NCBI GenBank assembly: GCA_018970175.1
Contig: JAGWWV010000008.1
Location: 1-57,003, forward strand
Reading direction: 5' to 3'
Length of the DNA stretch: 57,003 nucleotides
From: Acidobacteriota bacterium
Lineage (GTDB): Bacteria > Actinomycetota > Acidimicrobiia > Acidimicrobiales > Ilumatobacteraceae
A program made the translations under genes and the position numbers. Below the pieces are notes generated by a model. It did not search any database, was not told where the DNA came from, and saw only the letters and a program-made list of their open reading frames with translations. Positions 1-6,015 of this stretch are shown here, in pieces. The first letter of the stretch is position 1. Each line of letters starts with the position of its first letter.

Positions 1-90
1 ATCGGCCCGGACGGAGTGATTTTGGAGGCGTGGTACAAGGTGTCGCCAAAGGACACGCCTGCCAACCTTCTGAAGGCTCTCGGAAAGTAG
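1..90 (+). CDS. Peroxiredoxin-like protein, C-terminal fragment
   Basis: The window opens inside a reading frame that ends at a TAG at 88-90. The 29 visible residues begin IGPDGVILEAWYKV and continue with SPKDTPANLLKAL, which resembles the C-terminal strand and helix of Bcp/AhpC-TSA peroxiredoxins (the DPDG...W..V.P..H....L pattern). The catalytic cysteines would lie outside the window, so the assignment is tentative. It runs in the same direction as the fabZ-like gene that starts 9 bases later. Confidence 0.5.
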   Translation: MGPDGVILEAWYKVSPKDTPANLLKALGK

Positions 91-99
91 GCGTCCGAC

Positions 100-525
100 A
101 TGTCGTTTCGTCGCCCCGACGAGGTGTTGCCACACCGACCGCCGTTCCTCTTCCTCGATGAGGTGTCGGACCTGGCCGAGGGAACGTCGGCCCGCGGGTC
201 GTGGTCGCTCTCCGGCGACGAGTGGTTCTTCTCGGGGCATTTTCCCGGTCGACCGACGTTGCCGGGTGTCTTGATGTGCGAAGCCATCGCGCAACTCGGT
301 GCGTATGTCGTTCTCAGTTCGCCCGGGCTCGCGGGCAAACTGCCGTTGTTCGGCGGGCTCGATTCGGCGCGCTTCCGGCGTCAGGTGGTTCCCGGTGACA
401 CGTTGACCCTCGAGGTCACGCTCGGTCGAATGTCATCGCGTGCCGGCAAGGGCAGCGGCCGGGCCCTCGTCGACGGAGCGGTTGCATGCGAGTGCGACCT
501 GATGTTCGTGCTCGTCGACGCCTGA
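100..525 (+). CDS. fabZ: 3-hydroxyacyl-ACP dehydratase, FabZ-like
   Basis: This 141-residue hotdog-fold protein should dehydrate 3-hydroxyacyl-ACP to trans-2-enoyl-ACP in type II fatty-acid elongation. The family hallmarks are visible: an N-terminal LPHRPPFLF segment, the GHFPGRPTLPGV loop with the catalytic histidine at residue 47, and the paired glutamate at residue 61 in CEAIAQLGA. Length fits FabZ (about 140-150 residues). It converges on fabF with only 12 bases between the two stop codons and faces the rest of the fab genes, so it is not in their operon but clearly belongs to the same pathway. A closely related hotdog dehydratase acting on another acyl-ACP cannot be excluded. Confidence 0.85.
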   Translation: MSFRRPDEVLPHRPPFLFLDEVSDLAEGTSARGSWSLSGDEWFFSGHFPGRPTLPGVLMCEAIAQLGAYVVLSSPGLAGKLPLFGGLDSARFRRQVVPGDTLTLEVTLGRMSSRAGKGSGRALVDGAVACECDLMFVLVDA

Positions 526-537
526 GCAGGCGATTCG

Positions 538-1737
538 TCACCTCGCCGGGGCGAGGATGAGCGAGCCGTTGTGGCCGCCGAAGCCGAAGTTGTTCGACAT
601 CGCAGGGCCGGGAGTCCACGGGCGTGGTGCACCAAGCACCAGATCGATGTCGAGCGCGGGGTCGAGTGCGGTCGTACCCGCCGTCGGAGGAATCATTTTG
701 TTCTCGAACGCCATCAAGACCGCGGCGGCCTCGAGCGCGCCGGCGGCACCGAGCGCGTGCCCGGTAACTCCCTTGGTCGAGGTCACGGGCGGGCGATGTG
801 CGCCGAAGACCTCTGCCATGGCCTGAGCCTCGGCTGCGTCGTTCAGTGGCGTCGACGTTCCGTGTGCGTTTATGTGGGTGATGTCGGACGGGGCGAGCCC
901 GGCATCGGCGAGTGCCAGGCGCATGCAGGCCTGGGCCCCGACGCCGCCGGGTGACGGCGCAGTGATGTGGTGCGCATCAGCGTTGCTGGCAGCGCCGACC
1001 ACTTCGCCGATGATGACCGCGCCGCGCGAGACCGCGAGATCCCAACGTTCGAGAATGAGCACCGCAGCGCCCTCGCCCATGACGAAGCCGTCACGCGTGG
1101 CGTCGAACGGTTTGCTGGCGCCTGTCGTCGACAACGCGGTCATGTTGCCGAATCCAGCGAGCGAGGTCGGCGTTGCCGCCGATTCCGAACCACCGGTGGC
1201 GACAGCGTCGCACAACCCATAGGCAACCAACCGTGCTGCGTAGCCGATTGCATGGGTCGATGCGGCACAGGCGGTGCAGATGGTCTCATTGGGTCCCTGG
1301 AGGCCGTAGCGCATCGAGATCGCTGCGCCGGCCGCGTTTGCCATCATCATCGGGACGAGAAACGGCGACACGCGTCGTGCGCCTTTGTCGAGAAGCACGC
1401 CCACTTGTTCCTCGAGCGTGTGAAGGCCACCGACCCCCGTTGCGAAAATGGTGCCGAAGCGTCCCTTGTCTGCGGTGAGCGCACCCGCCTGGGCGAACGC
1501 CTCGGCGGCCGCGGCCAAGGCGAACTGCTCGACCCGGTCGGCGCGCCGCGCCTCTTTCGGGTTGTCGAACCAGGGGGAGGGATCCCAGTCGGCGATCTCG
1601 TTTGCCTTGGTGTCGACGAGACCCGGCCCCAACAGGCCCTGCCAGAACGCCGCCTTACCCGTTCCGCACGGTGCCACGACACCGAGGCCCGTGATGGCGA
1701 CGCGATGCGGCCCGCCGTCGGCGAACGGATTGCGCAT
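538..1737 (-). CDS. fabF: 3-oxoacyl-ACP synthase II (FabF)
   Basis: This 399-residue condensing enzyme adds malonyl-ACP units to growing acyl-ACP. The thiolase-fold Cys-His-His triad is visible: Cys157 in CTACAASTHAIG, a histidine in NAHGTSTPLND, and a second in GVTGHALGAAGA. The C-terminus carries the NNFGFGGHNGSL loop typical of FabB/FabF. The start is the ATG at 1737, which overlaps the acpP stop by one base (TGATG), so translation is coupled to acpP. It is the last gene of the minus-strand fabD-fabH-fabG-acpP-fabF operon. The cysteine, not a decarboxylase-type glutamine, argues for FabF rather than a KSQ or chain-length factor. Confidence 0.93.
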   Translation of the reverse strand: MRNPFADGGPHRVAITGLGVVAPCGTGKAAFWQGLLGPGLVDTKANEIADWDPSPWFDNPKEARRADRVEQFALAAAAEAFAQAGALTADKGRFGTIFATGVGGLHTLEEQVGVLLDKGARRVSPFLVPMMMANAAGAAISMRYGLQGPNETICTACAASTHAIGYAARLVAYGLCDAVATGGSESAATPTSLAGFGNMTALSTTGASKPFDATRDGFVMGEGAAVLILERWDLAVSRGAVIIGEVVGAASNADAHHITAPSPGGVGAQACMRLALADAGLAPSDITHINAHGTSTPLNDAAEAQAMAEVFGAHRPPVTSTKGVTGHALGAAGALEAAAVLMAFENKMIPPTAGTTALDPALDIDLVLGAPRPWTPGPAMSNNFGFGGHNGSLILAPAR

Positions 1738-1973
1738 CAGAGCTTGGAAACCACCAGGTCAAACGCCTGGCCGACGGTTCGGATGTCCTTCAGATCGTCT
1801 TCGGGAACTTCGATACCGAACTCTTCTTCGAGAGCCATGACCAACTCGACAAGGTCGAGGCTGTCGGCATCGAGGTCGTCGCCGAACGAAGCTTCCTTCT
1901 TGACCTGAGAGGCGTCGACCGACAGGACGTCGACGGCACACTTCGTGAAACGGGCGAACAAGTCGTCGCTCAT
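1737..1973 (-). CDS. acpP: Acyl carrier protein
   Basis: This acidic 78-residue protein is the acyl carrier of the type II fatty-acid synthase. The phosphopantetheine attachment serine is Ser38 in the [20 protein letters not shown] segment. Residues before it match the usual helix I ([15 protein letters not shown]). The ATG at 1973 is preceded by a strong Shine-Dalgarno sequence. A 77-base intergenic gap with two palindromic boxes separates it from fabG, so it may have its own promoter in addition to reading through from fabD. The stop overlaps the fabF start by one base. Confidence 0.95.
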   Translation of the reverse strand: MSDDLFARFTKCAVDVLSVDASQVKKEASFGDDLDADSLDLVELVMALEEEFGIEVPEDDLKDIRTVGQAFDLVVSKL

Positions 1974-1978
1974 GGTTT

Positions 1979-1985
1979 GCTCCTT
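1979..1985 (-). promoter_or_regulatory. Strong ribosome binding site of acpP
   Basis: On the minus strand the sequence AAGGAGC lies 5 bases before the acpP ATG at 1973. It is one of the few canonical Shine-Dalgarno sequences in the window, which fits the high demand for carrier protein. Confidence 0.75.
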
Positions 1986-2016
1986 TGATTCAGTGGGGAC
2001 ATTCTGACAGAAACCG

Positions 2017-2062
2017 GGTCAATGACCCATGCGTTGCCGATGGGGATTGGTCAATGACCCAT
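2017..2062. repeat. Two 14-bp direct repeats with palindromic core, fabG/acpP junction
   Basis: GGTCAATGACCCAT occurs at 2017-2030 and again at 2049-2062. The core GGTCA-A-TGACC is an inverted repeat, extended to GGGTCAATGACCC in the first copy. The copies are 32 bp apart, about three helical turns. The right copy encodes the last residues and stop of FabG, and the left lies in the acpP leader. The arrangement fits either a small duplication of the fabG end or a paired operator for a fatty-acid regulator; nothing here decides which. Confidence 0.5.
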
Positions 2063-2770
2063 CCCCAAACCCCCGTCGACGGGGATGACGGCGCCGGTGA
2101 TGTAGGCGGCGTCGGGTGACGCGAGAAACGTCACGACGCCCGCAATTTCCTCGGTCGTTGCCATTCGCCCGAGCGGGACTGCCGCGGTGAGTTCGGCGAG
2201 ACGCTCTTCACCGAGTGCCGCCGTCATGTCGGTGGCCACCGGTCCGGGAGCCACCACGTTGATTGTGATTCCGCGTGAACCAAGTTCACGAGCGAGTGAT
2301 CTGGCCAAACCCACGAGTCCTGCTTTCGACGCCGCGTAATTTGCTTGGCCGGCGGATCCGAGCAGGCCGACAACCGACGACATCAAGACGATGCGTCCCG
2401 CCCTCGCCCTCAACATGTGTTGTGACGCACGCTTGCATACCCGGTACGCGGCGGTGAGATTTGCGTCGATGACCGAGGTGAAATCACCCTCGCTCATCCG
2501 GACGAAAAGGCCGTCCTTGGTCACTCCCGCATTCGACACCAGAACCTCGACCTTGCCGAGTTTCGACTCGATCTCGGTGAACGCCGCCTCGACCGACTCG
2601 GACGACGTGACGTCGCACTTGATTGCGAGCACGCCCGCGTCCGTGAGTGCTGATGGCGGGGTGGTGGAGTTGTACGTCACAGCAACCTTGTCACCGAGCG
2701 AAGCAAAGCGCGCAGCACAGGCGGCGCCGATGCCGCGGGAACCTCCGGTGACGAGGACGACACGAGACAT
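2051..2770 (-). CDS. fabG: 3-oxoacyl-ACP reductase (FabG)
   Basis: This 239-residue short-chain dehydrogenase reduces 3-oxoacyl-ACP with NADPH. The Rossmann glycine motif TGGSRGIG is at residues 8-15, followed by the SNAG-type NAG motif (VSNAGVTKDGLF). The catalytic Ser-Tyr-Lys set is visible in LMSSVVGLLGS and QANYAASKAGL. The C-terminus (TGAVIPVDGGLGMGH) is typical of FabG. I chose the ATG at 2770, one base after the fabH stop, over a GTG at 2779 that would overlap fabH. It lies third in the fab operon, between fabH and acpP. Confidence 0.93.
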   Translation of the reverse strand: MSRVVLVTGGSRGIGAACAARFASLGDKVAVTYNSTTPPSALTDAGVLAIKCDVTSSESVEAAFTEIESKLGKVEVLVSNAGVTKDGLFVRMSEGDFTSVIDANLTAAYRVCKRASQHMLRARAGRIVLMSSVVGLLGSAGQANYAASKAGLVGLARSLARELGSRGITINVVAPGPVATDMTAALGEERLAELTAAVPLGRMATTEEIAGVVTFLASPDAAYITGAVIPVDGGLGMGH

Positions 2771-2771
2771 G

Positions 2772-3719
2772 TCAAACACCCCACCGAATGATTGCGCTGG
2801 CAGCCGTCATGCCGGCACCAAACCCAACGAGGAGAACGAGATCACCGGGCGACAGGCGGCCCTTGTCGGCCGCATCGAACAGAGCGAGGGGGATGGATGC
2901 AGATGACGTGTTGCCCGTCTCGTTGATGCACACCGCGGCACGTTCCATCGGAACGCCGAGGCGGTCGCAGGCCGCCGAGATGATGCGGATGTTTGCCTGG
3001 TGGGGAACGACGAGAGCAAGGTCGTCGGCCGTGATGCCGGCGATTGCCATCGACTTGCGAGCCGAATCGATCATGATGCGAACGGCCCGGCGGAACACTT
3101 CCTTGCCATCCATGTGGATCGTGCCGCCGATCTCGCAGTACAGCAGTTCCTCGGCGGAACCATCGGCGTCGAGGTCCCACGCGAGGAGTTGGCCGGGACC
3201 TTCGGTGGCCTCGAGAACCGCGGCGCCACTGCCATCCGCAAAGAGGATCGCGGTGTTGCGGTCGTCCCAATCGGTGATGCGGGCGAGCGTGTCGGTGCCG
3301 ATGAGAAGCACCTTCTTCGAGCCCATGGCGATGAGGCCGTGGGCCACCACGGTTGCGTAGACGAATCCGCTGCACGCCGCGTTGACATCGAACGCACCGC
3401 ACTTCAGGCCGAGCGCGTTCTGAACCGTCGCAGACGTTGCCGGCACGGTGCGATCGGGCGTGGTTGTCGACAAGACGAGCGCATCGATCTCCGACGGATC
3501 GACGCCCGCCATCTCGAGCGCGAGTCGGCCGCTCTCGATCGACAATCCCGACGTGGTTCCACCGATGTGCCGACGCTCGATGCCCGTGCGCTCGCGGATC
3601 CACTCGTCGGAGGTGTCCATCATCGCTTCGAGGTCGTGGTTGGTGAGGACCTTCGGGGGGAGGGCCCGTCCCCACCCGGTGATCCGCGCGCCGATGGCCG
3701 AAGTCGGAATGCTCGGCAT
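2772..3719 (-). CDS. fabH: 3-oxoacyl-ACP synthase III (FabH)
   Basis: This 315-residue enzyme condenses a short acyl-CoA with malonyl-ACP to start fatty-acid synthesis. The FabH triad is present: Cys116 in NAACSGFVYA, histidine in PHQANIRI, and asparagine in NETGNTSSASIPLAL. The open frame extends far upstream inside fabD, but FabH homology starts at MPSIPTSAIGARITGWGRALPP, so I chose the ATG at 3719. That start lies two bases after the fabD stop, as expected in a compact operon. Family knowledge says FabH selects the starter and so sets straight versus branched chains; the sequence does not reveal which starter is used. Confidence 0.93.
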   Translation of the reverse strand: MPSIPTSAIGARITGWGRALPPKVLTNHDLEAMMDTSDEWIRERTGIERRHIGGTTSGLSIESGRLALEMAGVDPSEIDALVLSTTTPDRTVPATSATVQNALGLKCGAFDVNAACSGFVYATVVAHGLIAMGSKKVLLIGTDTLARITDWDDRNTAILFADGSGAAVLEATEGPGQLLAWDLDADGSAEELLYCEIGGTIHMDGKEVFRRAVRIMIDSARKSMAIAGITADDLALVVPHQANIRIISAACDRLGVPMERAAVCINETGNTSSASIPLALFDAADKGRLSPGDLVLLVGFGAGMTAASAIIRWGV

Positions 3720-3721
3720 GG

Positions 3722-4897
3722 TCAGTTCGTGCGCAACCAGGCGATGGGCTGGCGATGTGTGACGCGTTCGCCCTCGACGGCGATGTAGCTCTGCAGAATT
3801 CCGGCGAACGGACTGCGTACTTCCGTGTCGCTCACGCGCCCGAGAAGGTCTCCCACTGCGATCCGGGTGCCCGCGGGGTGCAACGTGTCGGGACTGAAGA
3901 CCCCGGCGCACGGGCTGACGACGAGGCGCTCGGTGGCAAAGAGATGCTCGCCCTCGAGGGGAGCAGGCCCGGCGGGTGCCGCCTTGTTGACCCAGTCGAT
4001 GAGCTTGTCGAGTTCGTCGGGTGTGGCCACACTGATCGTGCGCGCATCGTCGACGGTTCGTTTGGCCATTCCGGTGAGGACTCCGCCGGGGCCGAGTTCA
4101 ACGAAACCGGTGACACCCGCCTCGGACATCGTGAGGAGGCAGTGCTTCCAACGCACGGGGCTGGAGAGTTGAGCCGAGAGGAGAGACGTCCACTCTTGGG
4201 CTGCGTCGTGGGGTAGCGCGTCGACGTTCGAGACGACTGCCACCTCGGTGTCGCGGATGTTCGCGTTTGCGATGGCCTGGCGAAGACGCTCGCGGGCCGC
4301 GGCCATGAATGGCGTGTGAAAGGCTCCCGAGACTTGGAGGGGCATCACTTTCTTTGCGCCGAGTTCTTTCGCGTGCACGGCTGCGGCATCGACGCCCGCG
4401 GGTGAACCCGCAATGACGACCTGTCCGGGGGCGTTGAAGTTGGCCACCCAGACATCGGCGTCGGCGCGACGGCATGCCACTTCAACGTCCTCGTCGTCGA
4501 GACCGAGGACCGCCGCCATCGTTCCGGGCGACGCGGTGCCGGCGTCGTGCATCGCCGACGCGCGCTCTGCGACGAGGGCCACACCCTCCTCGAACGAGAG
4601 CGCGCCGGTTGCCGTGAGCGCGGTGTATTCGCCGAGTGAGTGTCCCGCACAGAAACTGGGCTCGATTCCGAGCCGCTCGACCGCGTCGAGAACCATGAGC
4701 GACGACACGTAGGTCGTCAACTGGGCGTTTCTGGTGTCCTTCAGCTCGTCGGCATCGGCTTCGAGGAGCAGCCTCCCCACGTCGCGGCCCACGATGTCGG
4801 ATGCCTCGCCGACCAGCTCCCAGCTCTCGTGGTCGACCCACGGCCGGCCCATACCCGGGCGTTGGGATCCCTGGCCGGGAAAGGTGAACGCGAGCAC
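3722..4897 (-). CDS. fabD: Malonyl-CoA:ACP transacylase (FabD) with a C-terminal lipoyl-like domain
   Basis: This 391-residue protein loads malonate onto ACP. Residues 1-305 are a normal FabD: FPGQGSQ at 6-12, nucleophile Ser87 in AGHSLGEY, catalytic His194 in GAFHTPF, and GPGGVLTGM near 269-277. Residues about 315-391 are extra. They show two half-repeats, VVSPCAG.. and VRSPFAGILQSYIAVEG.RV, as in biotinyl/lipoyl barrel-sandwich domains, but the hairpin that would carry the modified lysine is missing (SDTEVRSP). The start is GTG at 4897, with a TAACCT box at 4904-4909 suggesting a leaderless transcript. It is the first gene of the fab operon. Confidence 0.92.
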   Translation of the reverse strand: MLAFTFPGQGSQRPGMGRPWVDHESWELVGEASDIVGRDVGRLLLEADADELKDTRNAQLTTYVSSLMVLDAVERLGIEPSFCAGHSLGEYTALTATGALSFEEGVALVAERASAMHDAGTASPGTMAAVLGLDDEDVEVACRRADADVWVANFNAPGQVVIAGSPAGVDAAAVHAKELGAKKVMPLQVSGAFHTPFMAAARERLRQAIANANIRDTEVAVVSNVDALPHDAAQEWTSLLSAQLSSPVRWKHCLLTMSEAGVTGFVELGPGGVLTGMAKRTVDDARTISVATPDELDKLIDWVNKAAPAGPAPLEGEHLFATERLVVSPCAGVFSPDTLHPAGTRIAVGDLLGRVSDTEVRSPFAGILQSYIAVEGERVTHRQPIAWLRTN

Positions 4898-4903
4898 ACG
4901 ACG

Positions 4904-4909
4904 AGGTTA
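4904..4909 (-). promoter_or_regulatory. Predicted -10 box of the fabD operon (leaderless)
   Basis: TAACCT on the minus strand matches the actinobacterial -10 pattern TANNNT and ends 6 bases before the fabD GTG. Transcription would begin at or next to the start codon. No convincing -35 is visible. Confidence 0.5.
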
Positions 4910-4984
4910 GACGTTTCCCTGTTTCGAAACCGTTTTCGCTACCAGCCAGTAGCCTTTCCGTTCCACTCGCAACGAAAAGCGAAA

Positions 4985-5067
4985 GCCCGAGTGGCGGAAT
5001 GGCAGACGCGGCGGACTCAAAATCCGCTGTCCGGAAGGGCGTGTGGGTTCGAATCCCACCTTGGGCA
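4985..5067 (+). tRNA. tRNA-Leu (anticodon CAA)
   Basis: The 83-base sequence folds as a type II tRNA. The acceptor arm GCCCGAG pairs with CTTGGGC with one G-U pair, and the T arm is GTGGG-TTCGAAT-CCCAC. The anticodon stem GCGGA/TCCGC holds loop CTCAAAA, giving anticodon CAA at 5018-5020 (reads UUG). A long variable arm is present, as in tRNA-Leu. The 3' CCA is not encoded; the genomic bases after the discriminator A are CGA. Confidence 0.95.
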
Positions 5068-5099
5068 CGAATACATGTAGGGACGAAGAGCGACACGAG

Positions 5100-5429
5100 A
5101 TGGCAGTACGCAAGTCGGCAAGGAATGGAGGTTGGCTCTTGAATCGACGACTCGAACAAAACGCAGCGCGGTTGCGCGCCGCCAAGGCCAAGCTGGCACT
5201 CGCCGACGAGCAGCTTGCCGCCATGGAAGATGACGCAGCAAACCAGGAACTGCGCGCCATCGTCTCCGAAACCGCCGACTCGGCATTCGAGTTCCGTCAA
5301 GCAGCTGCACATGCGGCTGCGATGCGCCGCCACCGCGACGACCTGCGCAGTGAAGTCGCCGACCTCGAAACGAGGCAGGACGAGCTCCTCGACCGCCTGT
5401 CCGCTGCGCGGGGAACCGGCGGCGCCTGA
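5100..5429 (+). CDS. Small coiled-coil protein of unknown function
   Basis: This 109-residue, alanine- and charge-rich protein is not one I recognise. Almost the whole length from residue 15 onward looks like a two-part alpha-helical coiled coil (RRLEQNAARLRAAKAKLALADEQL and RHRDDLRSEVADLETRQDELLDRL). No signal peptide or membrane segment is seen. The ATG at 5100 was chosen because upstream codons overlap the tRNA. Its stop overlaps the start of the ANTAR regulator by one base (TGATG), so the two proteins are translationally coupled, which suggests a partner or modulator of that regulator. Confidence 0.7.
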   Translation: MAVRKSARNGGWLLNRRLEQNAARLRAAKAKLALADEQLAAMEDDAANQELRAIVSETADSAFEFRQAAAHAAAMRRHRDDLRSEVADLETRQDELLDRLSAARGTGGA

Positions 5430-6004
5430 TGGCCACCCGCGTCGTCATCGCCGAGGACGAGGCGATCATTCGTCTCGACCTGCGTGAGACGCTCGAGGAA
5501 GAGGGCTACGAAGTCGTTGCCGAAACCGGTCGCGGCGACAAGGCGGTTGATCTCGTTCGCGAACACCAACCCGACCTCGCGATCCTCGACATCAAGATGC
5601 CGGGCATGGACGGCCTCGAGGCGTCGCGCCTCATCTCCTCGGCCAAGATCTGCCCCGTCGTGTTGCTCACGGCATTCAGTCAGCGAGAGATCGTCGAACA
5701 GGCACGCGACGCGGGGGCCTTGGCCTACATCGTGAAGCCCTTCCAGAAGTCCGATCTCGTCCCCGCCATCGAAGTGGCGCTCGGGCGGTTCCGGGAGATC
5801 CAACTGCTGGCGAGCGAAGTGGGCGCACTCGAAGAGCAGCTCGAGACGAGGAAACTCATCGACCGTGCGAAGGGCGTGCTGATCGACAAGTCCGGTCTCT
5901 CCGAGTCCGATGCCTACGCGTTCATCCAACGCTCCGCGATGTCGGAGCGTGCCCGGATGAAGGACATTGCCGAGCGGATTCTCGCCGGCACCCTCATGCC
6001 GTAG
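5429..6004 (+). CDS. pdtaR: ANTAR-domain response regulator, PdtaR-like
   Basis: This 191-residue two-domain protein has an N-terminal receiver and a C-terminal ANTAR RNA-binding domain. The receiver has the acidic pair Glu9-Asp10, phosphoacceptor Asp54 in LAILDIKMPGMDG, a switch threonine in VVLLTAFSQ and the conserved lysine in YIVKPF. The ANTAR part (LETRKLIDRAKGVLIDKSGLSESDAYAFIQR) has the usual three-helix pattern. ANTAR proteins are known to act as transcription antiterminators by binding dual hairpins in nascent RNA. Position upstream of polA-rpsA-coaE-uvrB matches M. tuberculosis pdtaR (Rv1626). No histidine kinase is adjacent; in mycobacteria the kinase PdtaS is also unlinked. Confidence 0.9.
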   Translation: MATRVVIAEDEAIIRLDLRETLEEEGYEVVAETGRGDKAVDLVREHQPDLAILDIKMPGMDGLEASRLISSAKICPVVLLTAFSQREIVEQARDAGALAYIVKPFQKSDLVPAIEVALGRFREIQLLASEVGALEEQLETRKLIDRAKGVLIDKSGLSESDAYAFIQRSAMSERARMKDIAERILAGTLMP

Positions 6005-6007
6005 TTT
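6002..6007 (+). promoter_or_regulatory. Predicted -10 box of polA embedded in the upstream stop codon
   Basis: TAGTTT begins with the TAG stop of the ANTAR gene and ends 8 bases before the polA ATG at 6016. It fits the TANNNT pattern seen before several other genes of this window. Confidence 0.4.
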
Positions 6008-6015
6008 GACGGCTT

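Noticed and set aside
967-1908. Plus-strand frame of 313 codons
   Set aside because: It is the shadow of fabF and acpP, rich in arginine and cysteine without any motif.
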